Positions 1-6,800 of a stretch of DNA of 14,212 bases are shown piece by piece (the first letter of the stretch is position 1; each line of letters begins with the position of its first letter). The position numbers and the translations under genes were made by a program. The stretch is taken from positions 1-14,212 of the forward strand of contig DASYJY010000170.1 of assembly GCA_035995985.1 (NCBI GenBank). The letters are read 5' to 3'. Source of the DNA: JADGNZ01 sp035995985 (GTDB taxonomy: Bacteria; Acidobacteriota; Thermoanaerobaculia; Gp7-AA8). Under the pieces are notes generated by a model. It worked only from the letters and a program-made list of their open reading frames with translations. It was not told the DNA's origin and made no database searches.

Positions 1-30
1 TCAGACGATGGCCTGCCTGCGTGCTTCTGC

Positions 31-61
31 TCCCACACCCCACTCCCTACTCCCCACCCCC
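31..61 (-). other. C-rich tract, potential G-quadruplex on the minus strand
   Basis: Five runs of three to five C (32-34, 38-41, 45-47, 52-55, 57-61) are separated by loops of one to four bases. The minus strand therefore carries five G-runs and fits the usual four-run G-quadruplex pattern. The tract lies about 80 bases upstream of the DUF2911 start. It is also a typical low-complexity CTCCC/ACTCCC spacer, so it may have no function. Nothing else recognisable lies in 1-100. Confidence 0.4.
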
Positions 62-103
62 ATCGTTTCGCGCAGTTTATCGCGACCCGCGCCGCCCTTT
101 TGC

Positions 104-109
104 TAGGAT
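104..109 (+). promoter_or_regulatory. Possible -10 element TAGGAT upstream of the DUF2911 gene
   Basis: TAGGAT matches the TATAAT consensus at four of six positions and lies 31 bases before the ATG at 141. No convincing -35 box is found at 16-18 bases: TTTATC at 76-81 is 22 bases away. The call rests on position and the hexamer alone. Confidence 0.2.
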
Positions 110-128
110 TCGCGCCGGTTTGAAACCG

Positions 129-135
129 AAAGGAG
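129..135 (+). promoter_or_regulatory. Shine-Dalgarno site AAAGGAG for the DUF2911 gene
   Basis: AAAGGAG sits five bases before the ATG at 141. It fixes this start over the upstream in-frame ATG at 21, which would put a 40-residue proline-rich stretch in front of an otherwise clear signal peptide. Confidence 0.75.
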
Positions 136-140
136 CTTCA

Positions 141-989
141 ATGCGCAAGTTGATTGCGATTTGTATTTTTGTCATTTCCGCGCTGCCGCTGGCGGCGCAG
201 ACACCGCCGCCGGCCCTCAAGCTGCCGCGCGTTTCGCAGCACATGGTGGCCACGCAGACGGTCGGGTTGACCGACATCACCGTCGACTACAGCCGTCCCG
301 CCGTGAAGGGGCGCGCGATCTGGGGCGCGCTCGTGCCGTACGACCAGGTCTGGCGCACCGGCGCGAACGAGGCCACCCAGATCTCGTTCAGCACCGACGT
401 CACCATCAACGGCCAGCCGCTGCCGAAGGGGACGTATTCGCTGCACACGATTCCGGGGAAGGATTCGTGGACGATCATCTTCAACAAGACCGCCAAGCAG
501 TGGGGCTCGTTCAATTACAAACAGGAAGACGACGCGCTGCGCGTGACAGCGAAGCCGGAGAAGGCGACATTCCACGAATTGATGTCGATCGAGTTCCCGC
601 AGGTCACGAACGACAACGCGACCATGGCCATCCGTTGGGAAAACATCCGCGTTCCGTTCACTGTCGGTACGAACACGACCGCGAAGGTTATGGCCGACGC
701 GACTGCCGCCGTCGCCGCCGCAGCGCCTACCGATTTCCAGACGCCGCTACGCGCGGCCGGGTTCGCGTTTGATGCGGGCAATAGCGAGCAGGCCACGAAG
801 TGGGTCGATCAGTCGCTGAAGGTGAAGCAGACGATGTCGAACCTTTATCTGAAAGCGCGCATCCAGGCGAAGAACGGCGACAAAGCCGGCGCCATCGCCT
901 CGGGTGAATCCGCGCTGAAACTGGCCGGCCCGAACGACAAAGAGCTCGCCGGTGAGATTCAGGGATCGATCAACGACTGGAAGAAGTGA
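141..989 (+). CDS. Secreted DUF2911 domain protein with TPR-like C-terminus
   Basis: The product has 282 residues. Residues 1-19 form a signal peptide (short basic start, hydrophobic core, small residues before the LAAQ cleavage region), so it should be exported to the periplasm or beyond. Residues about 27-175 match the DUF2911 pattern: a VDYSRPAVKGR-like block, then a WGALVPYDQVWRTGANEAT block, then an LPKGTYSLHTIPG block. The remainder (about 200-282) is alpha-helical and alanine-rich, resembling one or two TPR-type hairpins as in many full-length DUF2911 proteins. The biochemical role of DUF2911 is not established, and no catalytic residues can be assigned. The start is set by the ribosome binding site at 129-135. 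The gene is monocistronic in this window and converges with the symporter gene, with 46 bp between stop codons. Confidence 0.88.
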   Translation: MRKLIAICIFVISALPLAAQTPPPALKLPRVSQHMVATQTVGLTDITVDYSRPAVKGRAIWGALVPYDQVWRTGANEATQISFSTDVTINGQPLPKGTYSLHTIPGKDSWTIIFNKTAKQWGSFNYKQEDDALRVTAKPEKATFHELMSIEFPQVTNDNATMAIRWENIRVPFTVGTNTTAKVMADATAAVAAAAPTDFQTPLRAAGFAFDAGNSEQATKWVDQSLKVKQTMSNLYLKARIQAKNGDKAGAIASGESALKLAGPNDKELAGEIQGSINDWKK

Positions 990-1009
990 AGCACGGACGA
1001 GGGATGAAG

Positions 1010-1104
1010 CAGGGACGAGGGACGAGGGGTGGCGACTACGCCGGCTCCGTTCCTCGTCCCAAGCCGCCGTCCGCGCTTCCCTCGTCCCTTGTCCCTCGTC
1101 CCTG
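1010..1104. repeat. Inverted GGGACGA heptamer arrays at the convergent gene ends
   Basis: GGGACGAGGGACGAGGGG (1012-1029, +) follows the DUF2911 stop. The same heptamer array occurs on the minus strand at 1079-1104. Bases 1010-1023 and 1091-1104 form a perfect 14-bp inverted repeat about 67 bases apart. Each arm also has four G-runs with mostly four-base loops, so it could form a G-quadruplex. The right arm lies inside the 3' end of the symporter gene, the left arm outside it. The element could act as a bidirectional terminator between convergent genes or be a dispersed intergenic repeat. Confidence 0.7.
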
Positions 1105-2787
1105 CTGTTCCGGGACGAAGCGCTGCACGATCAGCGCGGCCACAACCCCTACCACGCAGCCGATCACGTTCCACCAGAGCCAGGCCAGGTCGGTTGCGAG
1201 CGCGCACCAGACCACGGCCGCTTCGCCGATCAGCGCGCCGAGGAAGGCGGCGGTGCCGCTGACGCGCTTGGTGTAGAAGGCCAGGAGGAAGATCGCCAGG
1301 ATCGTTCCGTAGAAGAGCGAGCCGAGTTTGTTGACGGCTTCGATGAGCGAGCCGAGGCGGTTGGCGAATTCGGCGAAGGCGATGGCGAAGAGTCCCCAGG
1401 CGATCGTGGCCAGTTTCGAGAGGCGCACGCATTCGGCATCGGTCGCGTGCGGTTTGCCGAGGCGGCGGAAGATGTCGACGACCGTGGTGGAGGCGAGCGA
1501 GTTGAGGCCGGACGACGTCGCCGACATTGCCGCGCAGAAGATCGCCGCGAGGACCAGTCCCACGACGCCGGCGGGGAGATAGTCGATGACGAACGTGAGG
1601 AAGATGTAGTTCGTGTCGCTGTTGTCGGCGCCCGGTTGCGTACGGTTGATGAGCGACGCGGCGGCGGTGCGTGTGGCGGTCTCGCGCTCCTGCACCTCGC
1701 GCAGCGCGGTCGTGGCGATTGCGGTCGCGGCATCGTCGTGCGCGCGCATCGCCGTGAGCAGGCGCTGCACGTCGGCGCGTTTCTCGGTGAACTGCGTCTG
1801 ATGCTGCGCTTCGAGTTTTTCGTACTCCGCGGCGTACTGGCTCGTGCTCACCTTCGCGCGCTGGATCGTGTTGAAAAACAGCGGAGGGGCGACGAATTGA
1901 TAGAAAACGAAGACCATCGCTCCGACGAAGAGGATGAAAAACTGCATCGGCACTTTGACCATGCCGTTGATGAGCAATCCGAGTCTGCTTTCGGCGACCG
2001 ATGAGCCGGTGAGGTAGCGCTGGACCTGCGATTGGTCCGTTCCGAAGTACGACAGCGCCAGGAACGCGCCGCCGATCAGGCCCGACCAGAAGTTGTATTG
2101 CGTCTTCGGATCGAAATGGAAGTCGATGGCGTTGAGGCGTCCCATCCTTCCGGCCACGCGGAACGCTTCGACCAGCGTGACTTCCTGCGGCAGCGAGTGG
2201 ATGGCGATGATCAGCGCCACGGCCATTCCGCCGAGCGCGATCAGGAGTTGGTGGACTTGTGTGCGGCTGACTGCTTTGGTCCCGCCGGACGCGGTGTAAA
2301 TCACCACCAGCAAGCCGACCACGACGTTGGTGACGTGAATGTTCCAGCCGAGGATGACCGACACGATGAGCGCCGGCGCGTAGAGCGTGATGCCTGTCGA
2401 GAGGCCGCGCTGGATCAGAAACAGCAGCGACGTCAGCGTGCGCGTGCCGACCCCGAAACGCGTTTCGAGATACTCGTACGCGGTGAAAATTTTCAGGCGG
2501 TGGTAGATCGGCACCGCCGTGATGGAAAGGATCACCATCGCGATCGGCAAGCCGAGGTAGAACTGCACGAAGCGCATGCCGTCGGTGTAGGCCTGGCCCG
2601 GCGTCGAGAGGAACGTGATCGCGCTGGCCTGCGTGGCCATGATCGACAGTGCGATGGTCGGCCATTTGAGCTGACGTCCGGCGAGCAGATAGCCGTCGAG
2701 GTCCTTCTTGTGCCGCCCTTTCCACGTGCCGTAGGCGACGATGGTTACGAGCGTGCCGATGAGCACGACCCAATCGATCGGTCTCAT
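1036..2787 (-). CDS. Sodium/solute symporter (SSS/SSF family)
   Basis: This 583-residue multi-span inner-membrane protein belongs to the SSS family (LeuT fold), which couples Na+ entry to uptake of sugars, amino acids or organic anions. Family marks are the N-terminal GYLLAGRQLKW motif (about 32-42), the TM1 segment with ATQASAITFLSTPGQAY (51-67), the GTDQSQVQRYLTG signature (249-261), and a serine-rich helix SATSSGLNSLAS (422-433) at the expected second Na+ site. A hydrophilic, charged, probably helical insertion spans about 305-390 between membrane segments. The last 22 residues (about 562-583, Gly/Arg/Asp/Glu-rich) are encoded by the GGGACGA repeat and are unlikely to belong to the fold. 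The ATG overlaps the stop of the 35-residue upstream ORF (ATGA), and the deacetylase gene precedes both. This suggests uptake of a product of that enzyme; the substrate cannot be read from the sequence. Confidence 0.92.
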   Translation of the reverse strand: MRPIDWVVLIGTLVTIVAYGTWKGRHKKDLDGYLLAGRQLKWPTIALSIMATQASAITFLSTPGQAYTDGMRFVQFYLGLPIAMVILSITAVPIYHRLKIFTAYEYLETRFGVGTRTLTSLLFLIQRGLSTGITLYAPALIVSVILGWNIHVTNVVVGLLVVIYTASGGTKAVSRTQVHQLLIALGGMAVALIIAIHSLPQEVTLVEAFRVAGRMGRLNAIDFHFDPKTQYNFWSGLIGGAFLALSYFGTDQSQVQRYLTGSSVAESRLGLLINGMVKVPMQFFILFVGAMVFVFYQFVAPPLFFNTIQRAKVSTSQYAAEYEKLEAQHQTQFTEKRADVQRLLTAMRAHDDAATAIATTALREVQERETATRTAAASLINRTQPGADNSDTNYIFLTFVIDYLPAGVVGLVLAAIFCAAMSATSSGLNSLASTTVVDIFRRLGKPHATDAECVRLSKLATIAWGLFAIAFAEFANRLGSLIEAVNKLGSLFYGTILAIFLLAFYTKRVSGTAAFLGALIGEAAVVWCALATDLAWLWWNVIGCVVGVVAALIVQRFVPEQQGRGTRDEGSADGGLGRGTEPA

Positions 2788-2891
2788 GCGAACGCTTTCG
2801 TGAAGGCGTAGAAGATGAGGATGAGCAGCGCAAGCTCGCCGAGGACCACGGCGTACAGCCGCGGCCAGTTCACTTTGCTCTCGCTGCTCAT
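2784..2891 (-). CDS. 35-residue single-span membrane protein coupled to the symporter
   Basis: The ORF encodes 35 residues. A short polar N-terminus (MSSESKVNWPR) is followed by one hydrophobic segment (about 12-34, LYAVVLGELALLILIFYAF...) carrying a single glutamate at about 19. Its TGA (2786-2784) overlaps the symporter ATG (2787-2785) as ATGA, the usual arrangement for translational coupling. It lies 35 bases downstream of the deacetylase stop. No good Shine-Dalgarno is seen before its ATG, which is common in this window. Its position resembles the small partner subunits of some SSS transporters (for example the small ORFs before PanF or ActP-like permeases), but those are about 80-100 residues with two spans. 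I do not recognise a named family. A role as a small accessory subunit of the symporter is an inference. Confidence 0.7.
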   Translation of the reverse strand: MSSESKVNWPRLYAVVLGELALLILIFYAFTKAFA

Positions 2892-2926
2892 TGACTCATT
2901 GAACGGATGACGCGGCGCGAGGTTCG

Positions 2927-5479
2927 TTACTTCGCGGAAACGAGATTGACAAACATCTTGTACGCGCCGGGCACGCCGGCCGGAAGCTGCCGGAACCATG
3001 CGTAGCTCGTGTAGATGAACGTCCCTTTGCCGTAGTGCGCGTAAAGCTCGCCGCCCTCTTTTTCCGGCTCGCCGGGATCGTTCGACGCGAGCACGGTCTG
3101 GTACTGCGGATCCCAATCCCTGACGAAATTGAGCCCGCGCTCCTGCACCCATCCGCTGAAATCGGCCTGCGTGATTTTGTTCGGCACGTTGAGCAGCGGC
3201 GAGTCGGGATGGACGAAACGGACCGGCGCCTCTTCGACCGTGACGCGGTCAGTGCTGACTTTGAACGGATACGGTCCCGGCACATCGACGAGCAGCGGCT
3301 GCGGATTGGTGCTGTTGTACTGCACCACGAGAGTCCCGCCGTTTTTCACGTACTCCATCAGCTTCGGATGCGCGAGCCGCATGCGTGGACGGGCGTTGTA
3401 CGCGCGCACGCCGGTGACGATGGCGTCGTACTTGGCGAAGTCGGCGCGATCGAGGTCGTCGTCGGTCAGCAGCGTGACGTCGTAGCCGACCTGGCGCAGC
3501 GCGGAGGAGACGTCGTCGCCCGCTCCCATGATGTAGCCGACGCGATTGCCGATTTTCTTGACGTTGACGCGCACGAGCTTGGCCACGGCATCGCCGAAAA
3601 CGCGCTGCGGCGGAATGTGCGGATAGTCGATGTTGGTGATGCCGACGTCGATCTTCTTTCCGTCGACCGTCTCCGCTTCCGCGGCAACGTAGCTGATCAA
3701 CTCACCAGCCGGCGGCTTGACCATGAACGTGGCGTGCGCCTCTTCGCCCTTCTTGGCAAAGTTGACGACCACCGACGCCGGCTCGGAGTGCCAGGACTGC
3801 AACGCGGCGTCCGGAACGTCTACGCCGCCGGAGAACTTGACGAATTTCAACCGCACGCTGACCGGTCCGCTCCCGCTGAAGTTTCTCAGCCACACCGTAA
3901 CCTTCCTCGACTGCGCGTCCGGGAAGACGTAAACGCCCGACCCGAGGTTCACCGTCATCGCCGGCGTCACGTCGACGGATCGGGTGCGCTCGCCCTGCAC
4001 GGCGTCGGTCCAGCGATAGACCGCCGGCACCTCGAAGATGATCGTGTGCATGGCGTTGTCGGTCAGCGTCACCACGATCGGAATCGCGGCGGCGTTCTCG
4101 GGGATGCCGATGAGCCGCTGATCGTCGACGACGTACGACCCTTTGTTGGGCGGCTTCTGCAGCCAGTACGGCTGTGAGATCGCGAAGTCGGCCGGAACTT
4201 TGATGCTCAGGTCCGTCTTGATCGGGACGTTGTTGACCAGCGGCGCGTTTACGCCCTTGCTCGGATCGGCGTAACGCGAGGCGATCATCGAAAGAGTGAA
4301 CGGATAGTCGGAGCGATTGACGACGCTGACGCTGACCGGGATCGAACTCCCCGCGGTGACGGACGAATCGCCGGCAGCGACATCGATGGAGATTCCGGCG
4401 CAGGCGCGAATGGCATTCAGCAGGTCGCGCTGCTTCACATCAACCCACGGACTCGACGCCCACGCACCGCCGGCGCGAAAGCGGTCGAGGAGATCGTTGG
4501 CCTGGAGCAGGAGGGGAATCGTTTTGGCGGGATTCTTCGGGTCGAACGAATCGGACGCCTGCTGCAACACCTTGCCGAGCACGTCGCCGCCGGCGTACCG
4601 CGACCACGAGGTGTCGATGCCTTCGAAGATGTCTGACTTCGCGGGATCGCCGGCGAGCTGATCGAAGTAGTTGAGAAACGTGCCGCGCCGCTCGGCCGCA
4701 CCGAAGCCCTGGCTCTTATGCATGCTGCGGCTCTCCGCGGCGATCTCGGTGTACGAGCGGCCGAGGAGCGGATTGAATGCGCCGATGTCGATGCGAAGCG
4801 ATTTCGCGACGGCGGGGTCGTCCGGTTTCACCGGCTGAAACGTGAAGCGATTCCAGAAGAGGCGCTTCGGCTGCCAGGCGCTGACGTACTTCAGTTGATC
4901 GGGAAACTTCGATGGATCGCCGGCCGCGGTGAAGGCTTCGACCGCGAGGATCGCGGACGCGGTGTGATGTCCATGACCGCCTTCGCCGGTGGTCGGGAAG
5001 CGCGTGATGATGACGTCTGGCTGGTAACGGCGGATGTTCCAGACCACGTCGGCCAGGATGAGATCGTGATTCCAGATCTTCAGCGTCTCGTCCGGACCCT
5101 TGGAGAACCCGAAGTCAAGGGCACGTGTGAAGAACTGTTCGCTGCCGTCGGTGCGCCGCGCGGCCAGCAACTCCTGCGTGCGGATGACGCCGAGCAGTTC
5201 GCCTTTCTCGTCGCCGAGGAGGTTTTGTCCGCCGTCGCCGCGCGTCATCGAAAGGTAGCCGGTGCGGTACAACCGCTCGTTGCCGAGGTAGGCGATGAGG
5301 GCGGTGTTCTCATCGTCGGGATGCGCGGCCACATAGAGCGCGCTGCCGACGACGGTGAGTTTTTTGAGTGCGAGCTGAATCTGCGCGGCATCGAGCGGCT
5401 TCTGCGCAAAGAGCGCGGCCGGCCTAATGAGAAGAACGCTGAGCAGCGTGATGAGGAGAGCGACATTTCTGCGAAGCAT
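2927..5479 (-). CDS. Secreted PIG-L/LmbE-type deacetylase with C-terminal amidotransferase-like domain
   Basis: The product has 850 residues. A signal peptide covers about 1-25 (LLITLLSVLLI core, ALFAQ cleavage region). The PIG-L domain runs from about 40 to 300. It has the zinc-binding and catalytic motif AHPDDE (52-57), an MTRGDGGQN loop (78-85), and a second metal motif GGHGHHTAS (167-175) in place of the commoner HxDH form. PIG-L enzymes remove N-acyl groups from GlcNAc-type sugars and related small molecules using Zn2+. The middle region (about 360-620) is beta-rich and resembles NEW3/CARDB-type sandwiches. The last 205 residues (646-850) look like a ThuA or class I glutamine-amidotransferase-like alpha/beta fold, without a clear catalytic Cys. 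Such 850-residue proteins beside SSS symporters are, to my knowledge, recurrent in Acidobacteriota and Bacteroidota. The start ATG follows a small hairpin (5491-5506), with no obvious Shine-Dalgarno. Confidence 0.88.
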   Translation of the reverse strand: MLRRNVALLITLLSVLLIRPAALFAQKPLDAAQIQLALKKLTVVGSALYVAAHPDDENTALIAYLGNERLYRTGYLSMTRGDGGQNLLGDEKGELLGVIRTQELLAARRTDGSEQFFTRALDFGFSKGPDETLKIWNHDLILADVVWNIRRYQPDVIITRFPTTGEGGHGHHTASAILAVEAFTAAGDPSKFPDQLKYVSAWQPKRLFWNRFTFQPVKPDDPAVAKSLRIDIGAFNPLLGRSYTEIAAESRSMHKSQGFGAAERRGTFLNYFDQLAGDPAKSDIFEGIDTSWSRYAGGDVLGKVLQQASDSFDPKNPAKTIPLLLQANDLLDRFRAGGAWASSPWVDVKQRDLLNAIRACAGISIDVAAGDSSVTAGSSIPVSVSVVNRSDYPFTLSMIASRYADPSKGVNAPLVNNVPIKTDLSIKVPADFAISQPYWLQKPPNKGSYVVDDQRLIGIPENAAAIPIVVTLTDNAMHTIIFEVPAVYRWTDAVQGERTRSVDVTPAMTVNLGSGVYVFPDAQSRKVTVWLRNFSGSGPVSVRLKFVKFSGGVDVPDAALQSWHSEPASVVVNFAKKGEEAHATFMVKPPAGELISYVAAEAETVDGKKIDVGITNIDYPHIPPQRVFGDAVAKLVRVNVKKIGNRVGYIMGAGDDVSSALRQVGYDVTLLTDDDLDRADFAKYDAIVTGVRAYNARPRMRLAHPKLMEYVKNGGTLVVQYNSTNPQPLLVDVPGPYPFKVSTDRVTVEEAPVRFVHPDSPLLNVPNKITQADFSGWVQERGLNFVRDWDPQYQTVLASNDPGEPEKEGGELYAHYGKGTFIYTSYAWFRQLPAGVPGAYKMFVNLVSAK

Positions 5480-5490
5480 GACCGCGAATG

Positions 5491-5506
5491 GTAGCGGCTT
5501 CGCTAC
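5491..5506. promoter_or_regulatory. Small hairpin in the deacetylase leader/divergent promoter region
   Basis: GTAGCG and CGCTAC form a perfect 6-bp stem around a GCTT loop. On the minus strand the hairpin ends 11 bases before the deacetylase ATG, where a ribosome binding site would be expected. On the plus strand it abuts the TAGAAT hexamer at 5507. Function is unknown. Confidence 0.35.
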
Positions 5507-5512
5507 TAGAAT
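5507..5512 (+). promoter_or_regulatory. Possible -10 element TAGAAT for the flavoprotein gene
   Basis: TAGAAT differs from TATAAT at one position and lies 50 bases before the GTG at 5563. It is similar in context to the CTAGGATTCG sequence ahead of the DUF2911 gene. No good -35 box is placed at 16-18 bases. Confidence 0.3.
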
Positions 5513-5527
5513 CGTGTTTCGGTGTTG

Positions 5528-5566
5528 TCACGCGGCTTTTCTCCGCGTCTCCGCGCCTCCGCGTGA
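5528..5566. repeat. CTCCGCG octamer array with inverted flanks over the flavoprotein start
   Basis: Three tandem octamers CTCCGCG(T/C) lie at 5541-5548, 5549-5556 and 5557-5564. TCACGCGG (5528-5535) is a perfect 8-bp inverted repeat of CCGCGTGA (5559-5566), so a hairpin would place the GTG start codon (5563-5565) in its stem. Arrays of this type (CTCCGCG/CTCTGCG followed by GTGAAA) are dispersed intergenic repeats in many bacterial genomes. Here the repeat merges directly into the reading frame. Confidence 0.6.
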
Positions 5567-6777
5567 AAAATCCTGACAAATACGACGTGGCCGTCATCGG
5601 AGCGGGAGCCGCGGGATTAATGGCGGCCATCGCCGCCGCGCGTGCGGGTGCGCGCGTGATCGCTATCGACGGCGCGAAGAAGATCGGCGCGAAGATCCTC
5701 ATCTCCGGCGGCGGGCGGTGCAACGTCACGAATGAAGTCGTGCGCGCGGACGACTTCAACGGCAGCCGGAACGCGATCGCGAAGGTGCTGCGGACGTTCG
5801 ATGTCCCTGCGACGACTGCATTTTTCGAGGACCTCGGTGTGCCGTTGAAGCGCGAAGAAACCGGCAAGCTTTTCCCGGTCAGCAATCGCGCGCGCGATGT
5901 CGTCGATGCGCTGCTTCGCGCGGCGGAGGGAGTCAAGATCGTGACGGGTATGCGCGTCGAATCGATCGAGCCGGGCTTCGTCATCAACGGCGGCATCCAC
6001 GCGGACAAAATCATCCTCGCCGCCGGCGGACGTTCCGTGCCGAAGACCGGCAGCGACGGCTCCGGCTACGCCCTCGCGGCGATGCTAGGTCACACCGTAA
6101 CGCCGACGTTTCCGGCGCTCGTGCCGCTGGTGGTCGAGAAAGGCCACTGGATCGCGGAGCTCAGCGGGATTTCCGTTGACGCGGAGCTTGCGGTGAAGTC
6201 GCCCACCGAACGGATTCTGCAGCGCCATCGCGGCTCGATGCTCTTCACGCACTTTGGACTAAGCGGTCCGGTGGTGCTCGATATCAGCCGGCACTGGATC
6301 GCGCATCAGCCGGCGACGTTGTCCGCGAACTTTCTGCCCGGGGAGACGTTCGAGTCGCTCGATGCGACGCTGATCGGGGCGGCGAAACGGAATCCGCACG
6401 CGACGATCGGGAGCGTTCTTCGTCTCCCTGACCGGCTCCTCGGACAACTCGCGCCGGACACGACTCTCGGTCGTTTGTCGAAAGACGAGCGCCGCCAAAT
6501 CGTTCGCGATCTCGTCGACTACACGCTGCCGGTCGTTCGCGATCGCGGATTCGAGTACGCCGAGGTGACGGCGGGAGGCGTGCCGTTATCGGAGATCGAC
6601 GTTGCGACGATGCAATCGCGTATCTGTCCGAACCTCTACCTCTGCGGGGAGATCCTCGATGTCGATGGGCGGATCGGCGGATTCAACTTTCAGTGGGCTT
6701 GGGCGAGCGGGCGGTTGGCGGGCATAGCGGTCACGGCATTCGGCGGCGAGCCCCGATTTAGAGCCGGAATTCGGTAG
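5563..6777 (+). CDS. BaiN/HI0933-family FAD-dependent oxidoreductase
   Basis: This 404-residue cytoplasmic flavoprotein belongs to the HI0933/YhiN/BaiN family. The dinucleotide fold motif GAGAAG is at 13-18, followed by the family signature ILISGGGRCNVTN. The C-terminus carries the second FAD-contact block, running from NLYLCGEILDVDGR through IGGFNFQWAWASGR. Length and motif order fit a complete family member. The physiological substrate of most members is unknown; BaiN of gut clostridia was assigned to a bile-acid dehydroxylation pathway, which need not apply here. GTG at 5563 is preferred because it puts the Rossmann motif about 12 residues from the N-terminus, as usual. An in-frame ATG at 5488 would add 25 residues read through the promoter-like sequence and the octamer repeat. 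The gene diverges from the deacetylase and converges with the Mrr-type gene, with 23 bp between stops. Confidence 0.9.
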   Translation: MKNPDKYDVAVIGAGAAGLMAAIAAARAGARVIAIDGAKKIGAKILISGGGRCNVTNEVVRADDFNGSRNAIAKVLRTFDVPATTAFFEDLGVPLKREETGKLFPVSNRARDVVDALLRAAEGVKIVTGMRVESIEPGFVINGGIHADKIILAAGGRSVPKTGSDGSGYALAAMLGHTVTPTFPALVPLVVEKGHWIAELSGISVDAELAVKSPTERILQRHRGSMLFTHFGLSGPVVLDISRHWIAHQPATLSANFLPGETFESLDATLIGAAKRNPHATIGSVLRLPDRLLGQLAPDTTLGRLSKDERRQIVRDLVDYTLPVVRDRGFEYAEVTAGGVPLSEIDVATMQSRICPNLYLCGEILDVDGRIGGFNFQWAWASGRLAGIAVTAFGGEPRFRAGIR

Positions 6778-6800
6778 GCCTAGTAGTGGGTCGCATCGAT

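Noticed and set aside
959..2833. A 624-codon minus-strand frame overlapping the symporter
   Set aside because: It is a frame-shifted shadow with Arg/His-rich low-complexity translation. The real frame has the SSS signatures and hydrophobic spans.
3035..4177. A 380-codon plus-strand frame inside the deacetylase gene
   Set aside because: Antisense shadow with no domain or signal. The deacetylase motifs are on the other strand.
5488..5562. ATG at 5488 as the start of the flavoprotein
   Set aside because: It would place 25 unrelated residues, read through a promoter-like hexamer and a repeat, before the Rossmann motif that normally lies near the N-terminus.
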